Assembly (NCBI RefSeq): GCF_000185845.1 | Contig: NZ_GL629647.1 | Location: 1-14,217, forward strand | Length of the DNA stretch: 14,217 bases | DNA from: Segatella salivae DSM 15606 | Lineage (GTDB): Bacteria; Bacteroidota; Bacteroidia; Bacteroidales; Bacteroidaceae | Direction: 5' to 3' | In this document: positions 1-5,292 of the stretch, in pieces | How the letters are laid out: each line of letters begins with the position of its first letter | How positions within the stretch are numbered: position 1 is the first letter of the stretch | The notes under the pieces: model-generated | The model's database searches: none | Told to the model about the DNA's origin: nothing | What the model saw: the letters and a program-made list of their open reading frames with translations, nothing else | Program-made: the position numbers and the translations under genes

Positions 1-30
1 CATAGCTCTGATAATTTAATGGTTCATACT

Positions 31-1305
31 TTATGCTGTAGCTTTCATTCTTCGGCTTATAAGACCTCGATTGGCATTGACAAGGTTTATTATCTGCTCG
101 TGATATTCTGTATTCTTGTTGCACACCCCACGACTTTGCACCACCTCCAAAGTTCTTAATGATACTTCAATGGTCTCTATCCGCTTGCCTTCAATGGTAG
201 CCGAAAGGATAAGGGAGTCCTCCTTGAGATAATAGGCGTTGGAAAACACACAATGGTGCATTGATACACCTTCTTCTAAATGTTCCTGCACGCTCTCTAA
301 TACGTGGACTTGAATAGTGCCGTCCGTGAAACAGATACCGAAAAACTTGGATTTGAGTTCCTTGAAACGTTTTTCATCTTCCATAGCCTTCTGCTGCTTC
401 TGTTCTATCTCTTCCCTTTCACGCACTCTGAGAAGTTCCTCGTGCCTGCGGTCGTGTTCGGCTTTAAGGTCTGTGGGGCATAAATATTTTGGATTATGAA
501 TATCCTTACCTAATCTTCTAAGTGTATCTACATAATCATTCCAAAGAGAAATGTCTGCTATCTCATAGCCGTTACGGACTGCTATCTTGTAGGACTGCCA
601 TAGTTCCTCAAAAGTCCTCCTGTTACCAAGAAAGTAACGTAAGTGGTCTGTGCGACCTGCTTTTAACAATGTTTCCACACGGCTGTCTGTAAGCAATGCA
701 GGAATAAGCTGGGTAGGCACGATGCCATAGAAATTATCCTTAAAACCATTTCTGCGAAGTATGTCTGTAACCTTGAACTTCGGATATATCGGTGAGTAGG
801 CAATATGCTGATAGGCTTCATTATCGTTGCGTATTGCCATAGGACTATAATAGGAAAAGGTATCAACATAGTGTCCCAATACTCTCTGTATGGCAACCAC
901 AGTTTTTCGTCCCTGCATATTCCACCAATATTGCCCAATCTCAATTATGGAGGTCTGAGCTTTGTAACCTTTCTCCATACCCACGATAAGTAGGAACATA
1001 CGTAATACTTGAAACTCTCCGCAAGTGGTAAGTAGGGTGAAATACTGCTTCTGATGCAACTTGCGCTCGTATGTTTCCTTGACCTGCAACTTTGCCCTGC
1101 AATGAGGGCAAGTGCAAGTTTCTCTATGTTTGTTCATTATCCAACTATGCCCACAATCCATACAAGTGGTGCGACCTTTGGGCAGTCGGTAGGCGAAGTG
1201 GTCTATGCACTCACGGAATGCCCACTTACTTTGTGTCTTGGTTATCGGGCGAAGATACTTGCTTTGTTCCAAAACTGCCTTTTCAAATTTGTTTCTCGGT
1301 TTCAT
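31..1305 (-). CDS. pcfJ: PcfJ-like protein of conjugative elements
   Basis: This 424-residue protein resembles the PcfJ-like family, named after a conjugative plasmid pCF10 protein and common in Bacteroidetes integrative elements; its biochemical role is not settled. Near the N-terminus is a probable zinc ribbon (Cys48-x2-Cys51 and Cys66-x2-Cys69). Residues about 279-320 are rich in E, K, R and Q and probably form a coiled coil. The family signature is at the C-terminus: MHHC (349-352), TIEV (378-381) and QSRG followed by Asn396. I chose the ATG at 1305. The frame extends to a TTG at 1320, but that start would overlap the PcfK-like gene, whereas the ATG leaves a 4-nt gap. It is the third gene of a tight cluster with the 143-aa gene and the PcfK-like gene and is probably translationally coupled. 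A following ATG sits at 3-1 on the window edge, too short to call. Confidence 0.85.
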   Translation of the reverse strand: MKPRNKFEKAVLEQSKYLRPITKTQSKWAFRECIDHFAYRLPKGRTTCMDCGHSWIMNKHRETCTCPHCRAKLQVKETYERKLHQKQYFTLLTTCGEFQVLRMFLLIVGMEKGYKAQTSIIEIGQYWWNMQGRKTVVAIQRVLGHYVDTFSYYSPMAIRNDNEAYQHIAYSPIYPKFKVTDILRRNGFKDNFYGIVPTQLIPALLTDSRVETLLKAGRTDHLRYFLGNRRTFEELWQSYKIAVRNGYEIADISLWNDYVDTLRRLGKDIHNPKYLCPTDLKAEHDRRHEELLRVREREEIEQKQQKAMEDEKRFKELKSKFFGICFTDGTIQVHVLESVQEHLEEGVSMHHCVFSNAYYLKEDSLILSATIEGKRIETIEVSLRTLEVVQSRGVCNKNTEYHEQIINLVNANRGLISRRMKATA

Positions 1306-1309
1306 AGGC

Positions 1310-1729
1310 TTAAAAATCAAATAGTGATGGTTGTACTTGGGTTGCTACGTTCTCGGTTTTTTTCACTCGTGCGTTACGGCTCTGTATCTTGGCAAGTTCC
1401 TCACGCTGATATTGCTTAATGGCTTCCTGCCTTGCTTCGGCTTTTTCTTCCTCTGTGAGTTCTACAACGTGATTAACGGCTACTTGGCAAGAAACAGCCT
1501 TGCCGACCTCTATATCGTCCTCATCATAGTAGTGAACAGCCATAGAGAAGATTTCATCATCATCAAAGCCGTTACAACCGCTTTTCTGCACTTCATTAAG
1601 AATGTAGGTGATGCACTCTTCGATATTCTTGTTCGGCTTCATCAAGTTAGGGGCAAACAAGGGGTCTGTTATAGCACGCTGATTGAGATACTCGGCTATT
1701 GTCCGTGTGAAATGTTCTGTTCCTTTCAT
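1310..1729 (-). CDS. pcfK: PcfK-like protein
   Basis: This 139-residue protein matches the PcfK-like family, usually encoded directly before PcfJ in Bacteroidetes conjugative elements. The conserved N-terminal part (about 1-80) includes a KNIEEC segment and an acidic, histidine- and tyrosine-containing stretch (DDDEIFSMAVHYYDEDD). Residues about 92-125 are charged and probably helical. The extreme C-terminus ends QPSLFDF, which fits the loose QxxLF pattern of bacterial beta sliding-clamp binding peptides; that link is inference. The ATG at 1729 lies 5 nt after the stop of the 143-aa gene and the stop is 4 nt before the PcfJ-like ATG, so the three genes are surely co-transcribed. The molecular function of the family is not established. 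The family call is firm. Confidence 0.88.
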   Translation of the reverse strand: MKGTEHFTRTIAEYLNQRAITDPLFAPNLMKPNKNIEECITYILNEVQKSGCNGFDDDEIFSMAVHYYDEDDIEVGKAVSCQVAVNHVVELTEEEKAEARQEAIKQYQREELAKIQSRNARVKKTENVATQVQPSLFDF

Positions 1730-1734
1730 ATTGC

Positions 1735-2166
1735 TTAGTATTTAGGGATTTCTACTATTTGATTGATGCGCCCATATAGGTAGGCTCTTAGGCTTGTTCT
1801 GTCGGGTGTGTAATACTCTGTCCATTGTCCGTACTGATTGACAAGGTATTTCTTCAGTACATCAAAGAAGTCAAAGCGATAACCCATTAGTGGAACGGCT
1901 GTACGGAAGTAGGTATTGGTGTTCACCGTTTCGGCAAGCCAATTCTTTTCCTCACGGCTCATTCGCTCACCACGATTGAGTTTCACACGCAGGATATATA
2001 CTTTGCTGTTACAAAGGCTCTCCAAAGGGGGAACGTCCCATTGTACAAACTTAATTGCCAACACTTGCTCACTTTTTCCAACCACAGGATTAATGCGGTA
2101 ATGAGAGGAGGAGCTATATCCTTTTCTGTTCATCGAAGATGTTGTATTTACTTTTTGCTTATCCAT
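1735..2166 (-). CDS. Unrecognised 143-aa protein upstream of PcfK/PcfJ
   Basis: I do not recognise this family. The 143-residue product has no signal peptide, no membrane helix and no cysteine motif. The first 25 residues are Ser/Thr/Asn-rich and probably disordered (MNRKGYSSSSHYR). The rest looks like a compact globular domain rich in aromatic and basic residues, with WDVPPLESLCNSKVYILRVKLNRG (start near residue 43) followed by REEKNWLAE and, near the C-terminus, YGQWTEYYTP and LRAYLYGRIN. It starts at ATG 2166 and ends 5 nt before the PcfK-like ATG. It is therefore the first gene of the PcfK/PcfJ cluster and probably shares their function in element transfer or maintenance, which is inference from position only. 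I saw no good Bacteroidetes promoter just upstream. Confidence 0.75.
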   Translation of the reverse strand: MDKQKVNTTSSMNRKGYSSSSHYRINPVVGKSEQVLAIKFVQWDVPPLESLCNSKVYILRVKLNRGERMSREEKNWLAETVNTNTYFRTAVPLMGYRFDFFDVLKKYLVNQYGQWTEYYTPDRTSLRAYLYGRINQIVEIPKY

Positions 2167-2318
2167 AGCGACATTTTTTTATGCGTCCAAAGATCGGAGT
2201 ATGCTGATTCCTTTTTGTAGCAAAAAAGAGGTAGCGGGGCAGGCTTACACAAGGTTTTGGCGGAAAATACAACCCGTAGGTGTGGAGATTTTCCAGACAA
2301 ACCAAGCGGTATAGACCT

Positions 2319-2349
2319 TTTGAAAGCCACAAGCCTCGTACTACCTTTG
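2319..2349 (+). promoter_or_regulatory. Bacteroidetes-type promoter facing right, no gene downstream
   Basis: TTTG (2319-2322), 19 nt of spacer, then TACCTTTG (2342-2349) matches the Bacteroidetes -33/-7 consensus fully on the plus strand. It sits in a non-coding stretch and points opposite to every gene in the window, so any product would be an RNA rather than a protein. A chance match is possible in a window of this size. Confidence 0.4.
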
Positions 2350-2355
2350 CGGATA

Positions 2356-2480
2356 AAAAGGGAACAGCATCCGTCTTCTTCATTTCGCATATTGTGGAGC
2401 ATTGGAAAGGAAGCGAAAGTGCAACGCTCGTAGTGGAAAATAGAAAAGGTGGCTATCTCAATATGCGAGATAACCACCTA
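2356..2480 (+). ncRNA. Possible small RNA from the rightward promoter
   Basis: If the promoter at 2319-2349 is used, the transcript would begin near 2356 and fold into a stem of TTTCGC (2383-2388) with GCGAAA (2413-2418) and a 3' hairpin at 2448-2478. The segment 2383-2394 can instead pair with 2459-2470, giving two alternative folds. There is no U tract on the plus strand after the hairpin, so the 3' end is uncertain and the RNA could run on antisense to the membrane-protein gene. This is inference from sequence pattern alone. Confidence 0.2.
2437..2478 (-). terminator. Intrinsic terminator after the small membrane-protein gene
   Basis: GGTGG (2448-2452) pairs with CCACC (2474-2478) and TATCTC (2454-2459) with GAGATA (2467-2472), separated by one mismatch and closing a 7-nt loop. 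On the minus strand the hairpin is followed by TTTTCTATTTT, a good U-rich tail. It lies about 40 nt past the stop of the gene at 2518-2865 and would end transcription coming from the integrase side. Confidence 0.65.
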
Positions 2481-2517
2481 ATGAAATAACATGAAAGGTA
2501 TTACAGAGCCGTGCTTC

Positions 2518-2865
2518 TCAAAGCACGAAAAGCAGGATGGCACAGAGAATTGCCAGCCAGAAGAGAATGCTCAGCAGCGTAATTGTCACTTTTAGAATTA
2601 CCCTGACTATAAAGCGTAGTATCAGAAAACCTGCAATGACAGAAACGGCAGTTACGACTTGCGGCGTTACAATCTTTGAGATAAGCCAAATGGCACCGAT
2701 AACGACGGAAAGCAGGATAGCGAGTTCAATGAAGCGTGTCCAACCGAAACGGCGGACTTGCTTGAGAGAAGTCGGCTGCAGCTTGATATTATCGCTTTTG
2801 TTCGATGCGTCTGCCTTGATGAAGGCAGGTGTGTGGACATCTTGATTCATGATGATTGTATTCAT
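2518..2865 (-). CDS. Small three-helix membrane protein
   Basis: The family is not recognised. From the ATG at 2865 the product is 115 residues. Its first 40 or so residues are hydrophilic, followed by a short basic stretch (KQVRRFGW) and three closely spaced hydrophobic segments, roughly 46-65, 70-90 and 92-115, the last running to the C-terminus. The reading frame can be extended to a GTG at 2913, giving 131 residues. I prefer the ATG because the extra codons fall inside the large inverted repeat at 2869-2990, and the ATG directly follows that repeat. The gene is downstream of the integrase and DUF1896 genes in the same direction and ends before a terminator. A role in the element's membrane or transfer functions is possible, but nothing in the sequence specifies it. 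Confidence 0.65.
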   Translation of the reverse strand: MNTIIMNQDVHTPAFIKADASNKSDNIKLQPTSLKQVRRFGWTRFIELAILLSVVIGAIWLISKIVTPQVVTAVSVIAGFLILRFIVRVILKVTITLLSILFWLAILCAILLFVL

Positions 2866-2868
2866 ATC

Positions 2869-2990
2869 GGAGCTTTTTATAGTTTCAAGAGTAATAACAA
2901 GATACTCTTCCACACAAAGCCAAGTGTTTGTAAAACTATTGGTGTGTGGAGAAGAGTGGTTATCTTGGCTCTTGAAACTACAAAAGCTCC
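2869..2990. repeat. 122-nt imperfect inverted repeat directly upstream of the membrane-protein gene
   Basis: Arms 2869-2916 and 2943-2990 are both 48 nt and flank a 26-nt centre. The outer parts pair closely: GGAGC with GCTCC at the ends, then an A/T run with one bulge, then a 12-bp block TAGTTTCAAGAG with CTCTTGAAACTA. The inner ends TCCACACA (2909-2916) and TGTGTGGA (2943-2950) also pair. Between them the arms differ. Nested stems exist too: AAGAGTA (2887-2893) with TACTCTT (2903-2909), and AGCCAAG (2918-2924) with CTTGGCT (2964-2970). The base of the stem lies 3 nt before the ATG at 2865, suggesting a structured leader or attenuator. A small palindromic insertion is the other reading. Confidence 0.75.
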
Positions 2991-3003
2991 CGATGGTGTT
3001 ACA

Positions 3004-3471
3004 TCAAGTCATGTTCTCACTATCGACGGTTGGCAGGCCATTAACCTCTATAAGCAGAACGATTGTCCCTGTCAGTTCGGTGTAGAGTTTCTCATACTCT
3101 GGACTCGCCCCAAAGTCGTCTGTCAGTTCATACTTGTCGAAAACGCTTTGCACAGCCTTATTCTTCAGAAGCATTGGTGTTAGTCTTTCAGGAAGAGGAG
3201 AAGGGAGTTCTTTCTCGAACTCATTCTCTAAGACAGATACAAGCGTGTCATACTTGGAAAAGTGCAAACCCTGGTATAAGACTTCACTTGCCATTGTCTC
3301 AGCTTCGGGATGCGAGAAGCCCTGTGCCACTGCATCACAATAGGTAGTAAGGGATTCATCTGCTCTTGCCGTTATGAATGGGTTGTCACTCATCATTTCT
3401 GGGAAATGCTCACTGAGGTAGTTCTCTAACTTCAAACGGAAGTAGGAAAGCTCTTTCTTTGTTGTTGTCAT
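3004..3471 (-). CDS. DUF1896 family protein
   Basis: This 155-residue protein looks like a member of DUF1896, a family of unknown function found mostly in Bacteroidetes integrative and conjugative elements. The N-terminal two thirds carry the family pattern: LSYFRLKLENYLSEHFPE near residue 8, a NPFITARADES segment, and an ASEVLYQGLHFSKYDTL helix, followed by a run of acidic residues. No membrane segment or catalytic motif is visible and it is probably cytoplasmic. It begins at ATG 3471, 25 nt after the integrase stop, so it is likely co-transcribed with the integrase. Its stop lies just before the large inverted repeat at 2869-2990, which could modulate read-through to the next gene. The family assignment is from recognition of sequence pattern and no role can be deduced. 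Confidence 0.8.
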   Translation of the reverse strand: MTTTKKELSYFRLKLENYLSEHFPEMMSDNPFITARADESLTTYCDAVAQGFSHPEAETMASEVLYQGLHFSKYDTLVSVLENEFEKELPSPLPERLTPMLLKNKAVQSVFDKYELTDDFGASPEYEKLYTELTGTIVLLIEVNGLPTVDSENMT

Positions 3472-3496
3472 AATCTTCTTGGTTTAGGATTGTACA

Positions 3497-4729
3497 TTAT
3501 TTTGAGTTGATGCCCATAGCAACTTTGAACTTGTCTAACTTGCCAGCCAACTGTTCCATATCGTGTTCTATTTTCTTATTGGTAATGCGAGCATAAATTT
3601 GTGTCGTTTTAATGTTGGTATGCCCCAACATCTTAGACACACTTTCCATAGGAACGCCCTTGCTGAGCGACATGGTCGCAAATGTATGCCGGGCAAGATG
3701 GAAGGTCAGATTCTTCTTGACACCGCAAAGGTCGGCAATTTCTTTTAAATATGCGTTGGTTTTTTGATTCGTTAGGATGGGAAATAGTTTGCCGTCCCGA
3801 TAGGTCTTATGACTGTACTTGGCTATGATACTTCTGGGAATATCGAGAAGCAACACATTGGTTTCCACGCTTGTTTTCTGCCTCTTGGTCATAATCCACT
3901 GCTTATCATCAAGTGTTACGATATTGTCCGGTCTGAGATTGGAAACATCAATATATGCTAGACCTGTGAAACATGAAAAGATGAAAACATCCCTTACTAA
4001 CTCCAAGCGTTGAATAGCAAGTTCCTTGTTGGCTATCTTCATAATTTCCTCATCCGTGAGAAAACCACGATTAACTGGCTCCAAGTGAAAACGATGATTG
4101 AGGAAGGGGTCGTGAAGAAGATAACCACGTTTTTGCGCATAGATGGTTACGGTCTTGAGTGCCTTCATTTTCTTGACAGACGTGTTGTAAGCGCAGCCTG
4201 CCACCGTGCTCAGATACAACTCAAAATCCTGTACCACGGATGGCGTGAACTCTGTGAGTCCTATATCCTTCCTTCCATATTTATGGATAAGGAACTCTGA
4301 GAAATGTCTTCTCAAAACACTGTACTTTTGTAGGCTGTCTTTGCTGATGGTGTGTCCGACGCGTTGCCTGATGTCTTCGTTGAATCTGTCGAATACAGGG
4401 AGGAAAGTTGTATACTCCCTGTCTTTTCCCACAAAATAAGATCGGATTTTCTCCAATGACATGGAGGAGTCGTCCTCAAATTTGTGATAGATGTTATTCA
4501 GTGTAACAGAAATAGAGTCCAATGCGGCATTGGCGGATAAAGCTTCAGCCGTCCGACCTTTGAGCCGACTTGTGGCATTATTCCATACTATCTTGTCCAC
4601 GAAGATTTTCGTAGATCCAAAATTTGACATCTCTCCGTTAAGGAATACACGGAGCATTACAGGCGACTTTCCTTCTTTGTTCTCATAGTTTGAGCGTAGG
4701 TAGAAGGATACCTTGAAATTTGTTCTCAT
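3497..4729 (-). CDS. Tyrosine recombinase/integrase of the element
   Basis: This 410-residue tyrosine integrase has the Bacteroidetes mobile-element architecture: an arm-binding N-terminal domain (about 1-90), a SAM-like core-binding domain (about 105-205) and a catalytic domain (about 220-395). Visible catalytic residues are Lys285 in the beta-hairpin, His344-x-x-Arg347, His370 in the LGH motif and the nucleophile Tyr379. The position of the first catalytic arginine is Ala258 in TGLAYIDV, a replacement also common in Bacteroidetes conjugative-transposon integrases. It would catalyse strand exchange between the element's att site and the 3' end of tRNA-Ser, integrating and excising the element. 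It starts at ATG 4729, about 313 nt from the tRNA, behind a promoter and a cluster of repeats that may be its own binding sites. Length and domain order are normal and the gene looks intact. Confidence 0.95.
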   Translation of the reverse strand: MRTNFKVSFYLRSNYENKEGKSPVMLRVFLNGEMSNFGSTKIFVDKIVWNNATSRLKGRTAEALSANAALDSISVTLNNIYHKFEDDSSMSLEKIRSYFVGKDREYTTFLPVFDRFNEDIRQRVGHTISKDSLQKYSVLRRHFSEFLIHKYGRKDIGLTEFTPSVVQDFELYLSTVAGCAYNTSVKKMKALKTVTIYAQKRGYLLHDPFLNHRFHLEPVNRGFLTDEEIMKIANKELAIQRLELVRDVFIFSCFTGLAYIDVSNLRPDNIVTLDDKQWIMTKRQKTSVETNVLLLDIPRSIIAKYSHKTYRDGKLFPILTNQKTNAYLKEIADLCGVKKNLTFHLARHTFATMSLSKGVPMESVSKMLGHTNIKTTQIYARITNKKIEHDMEQLAGKLDKFKVAMGINSK

Positions 4730-4741
4730 AATGCATCATTC

Positions 4742-4881
4742 TTTTGTGTAGCACTCGGCTGCAAAGTTAATATATAACATACTGAAACAGAAAGAATTGA
4801 TGCCTTCAATTTGGTATTCAAAATCCCGTCACTGCTACATTTTTTGCTGCTACAATTTTTGTGTAGCAGTTTATGTAGCAG
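4742..4881. repeat. Cluster of TGTAGCA / TGCTACA repeats around the integrase promoter
   Basis: CTGCTACA occurs at 4832-4839 and 4847-4854, and its complement TGTAGCAG at 4862-4869 and 4874-4881, so the inner two form an 8-bp inverted repeat with a 7-nt centre. A fifth copy (TGTAGCA, 4747-4753) is nearer the gene; it belongs to a 12-bp direct repeat TTTTGTGTAGCA found at 4742-4753 and 4857-4868. These copies bracket the integrase promoter. Arm-type integrase sites, excisionase sites or an operator are all plausible. Confidence 0.7.
4762..4793 (-). promoter_or_regulatory. Promoter of the integrase gene
   Basis: On the minus strand TTTC (4793-4790) is followed by 20 nt and then TAACTTTG (4769-4762), a full -7 match with one mismatch at -33. 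It lies 32 nt before the integrase ATG, between the repeat copies at 4747-4753 and 4832-4881. Confidence 0.6.
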
Positions 4882-4944
4882 AAATTGACCGAATGATGAC
4901 TGTCAAAATATAGGGTTATGCCGTCAGGCAATGAAGGTATATAC

Positions 4945-4983
4945 AAAGAAAAATCGTTGTAAAACCTTGATTTTACAACGATT
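4945..4983 (-). terminator. Intrinsic terminator downstream of tRNA-Ser
   Basis: A perfect 13-bp inverted repeat (4952-4964 with 4971-4983, AATCGTTGTAAAA) closes a 6-nt loop and, read on the minus strand, runs into TTTTTCTTTG. This is a good U tail for transcripts coming from tRNA-Ser about 60 nt upstream. It lies on the element side of the tRNA, so it was probably brought in by the element. It could instead be a recombination-related palindrome. Confidence 0.6.
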
Positions 4984-5005
4984 ATCTAATTTTTGAAGGC
5001 TAAAA

Positions 5006-5025
5006 TGAAGACCCTTGTGAAGACC
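5006..5025. repeat. Two TGAAGACC direct repeats beside the tRNA 3' end
   Basis: TGAAGACC occurs at 5006-5013 and 5018-5025 with starts 12 nt apart. The pair sits inside an imperfect inverted repeat AGGCTAAAA (4997-5005) / TTTTAAAGCC (5026-5035). Position right next to the presumed crossover site suggests protein-binding sites for integration or excision, which is inference. Confidence 0.45.
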
Positions 5026-5041
5026 TTTTAAAGCCTATTAG

Positions 5042-5126
5042 CGGAGAGAGAGGGATTCGAACCCCCGGTGCCTCTCAGCACGACGGTTTTCAAGACCGTT
5101 GTAATCGACCACTCTACCATCTCTCC
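5042..5126 (-). tRNA. tRNA-Ser (anticodon UGA)
   Basis: The minus strand folds as an 85-nt class II tRNA. The acceptor stem is GGAGAGA (5126-5120) with TCTCTCC (5049-5043), and the discriminator is G at 5042. The anticodon loop CTTGAAA gives anticodon TGA, reading UCA-type serine codons. A long variable arm (about CGTGCTGAGAGGCACC) is typical of serine. The T arm GGGGG-TTCGAAT-CCCTC has one G-U pair. CCA is not encoded. The 3' end faces the integrase, so this gene is the likely attachment site of the element and remains intact. Confidence 0.95.
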
Positions 5127-5164
5127 AATGGATAGTAACCAAATGCTTTATTGTAAAAGCGATG

Positions 5165-5196
5165 CAAAGGTAATAACTATTTTTGAGATAACCAAA
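5165..5196 (-). promoter_or_regulatory. Promoter of tRNA-Ser
   Basis: On the minus strand TTTG (5196-5193), a 20-nt spacer and TACCTTTG (5172-5165) match the Bacteroidetes consensus completely. Transcription would start about 30-35 nt before the mature tRNA 5' end. The rest of the 166-nt gap up to the outer membrane gene shows only a weak 5-bp hairpin (5277-5291). Confidence 0.7.
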
Positions 5197-5292
5197 TGTT
5201 TTGAAAACTTTTTTGAAGTTTCTTTAATTTGTTTTCTAAGGAATAGAATTCTGCGTTTTATAATAATGTCCGATGAGATACTTATGGTATCC

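Larger units (their letters stand above)
2167..2517. other. 351-nt non-coding stretch with several hairpins
   Basis: No convincing gene lies here. The minus-strand reading frames that cross it run into or overlap the 143-aa gene in another frame, and I treat them as spurious. The stretch does contain structure. A short hairpin pairs 2212-2217 with 2221-2226. A second stem pairs GGAAAAT (2262-2268) with ATTTTCC (2288-2294), with a smaller ACC/GGT stem in its loop. There is a plus-strand promoter match at 2319-2349 and a minus-strand terminator hairpin at 2448-2478. The minus-strand promoter expected for the 143-aa/PcfK/PcfJ genes was looked for as TAnnTTTG and not found between 2166 and 2440, so those genes may use a weak promoter or read-through. 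Confidence 0.6.
1..5041. mobile_element. End of an integrative (probably conjugative or mobilizable) element inserted at tRNA-Ser
   Basis: The segment left of the tRNA-Ser gene has an element layout: a tyrosine integrase closest to the tRNA, a repeat-rich stretch between the two, then a DUF1896 protein, a small membrane protein, an unknown protein, PcfK-like and PcfJ-like. PcfJ/PcfK-like and DUF1896 proteins are typical cargo of Bacteroidetes conjugative elements (family knowledge). The element lies on the 3' side of the tRNA and leaves the tRNA intact, as expected when a tyrosine recombinase uses a tRNA 3' end as attB. Beyond the tRNA the genes become ordinary chromosomal ones. The exact crossover point cannot be fixed because the second att copy is outside the window. 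No relaxase, coupling protein or type IV secretion gene is visible, so whether the element is self-transmissible is unknown. Confidence 0.8.

Noticed and set aside
1..3. ATG on the minus strand at the left edge as the start of a further gene
   Set aside because: Only one codon is visible, 27 nt after the PcfJ-like stop, so no gene can be supported.
1306..1320. TTG start extending the PcfJ-like protein by five residues and overlapping PcfK
   Set aside because: An ATG at 1305 gives clean 4-nt spacing, and the added residues show no family pattern.
2148..2477. Minus-strand reading frames of 109 and 74 codons in the gap before the 143-aa gene
   Set aside because: They overlap the start of the 143-aa gene in another frame, cross the terminator hairpin or its flank, and have low-complexity, unrecognisable products. 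They look like chance frames in a structured non-coding region.
2280..2489. Plus-strand frame of 69 codons overlapping the rightward promoter
   Set aside because: Its start codon is upstream of the promoter match and its product has no recognisable feature, so it is unlikely to be what the promoter serves.
2866..2913. GTG start extending the membrane protein to 131 residues
   Set aside because: The extra codons lie wholly within the left arm of the inverted repeat, and an ATG directly follows it. Not excluded, but less likely.
5277..5291. Hairpin GATAC-TTATG-GTATC after the barrel gene as a terminator
   Set aside because: The stem is only 5 bp and no U tract follows on the minus strand.
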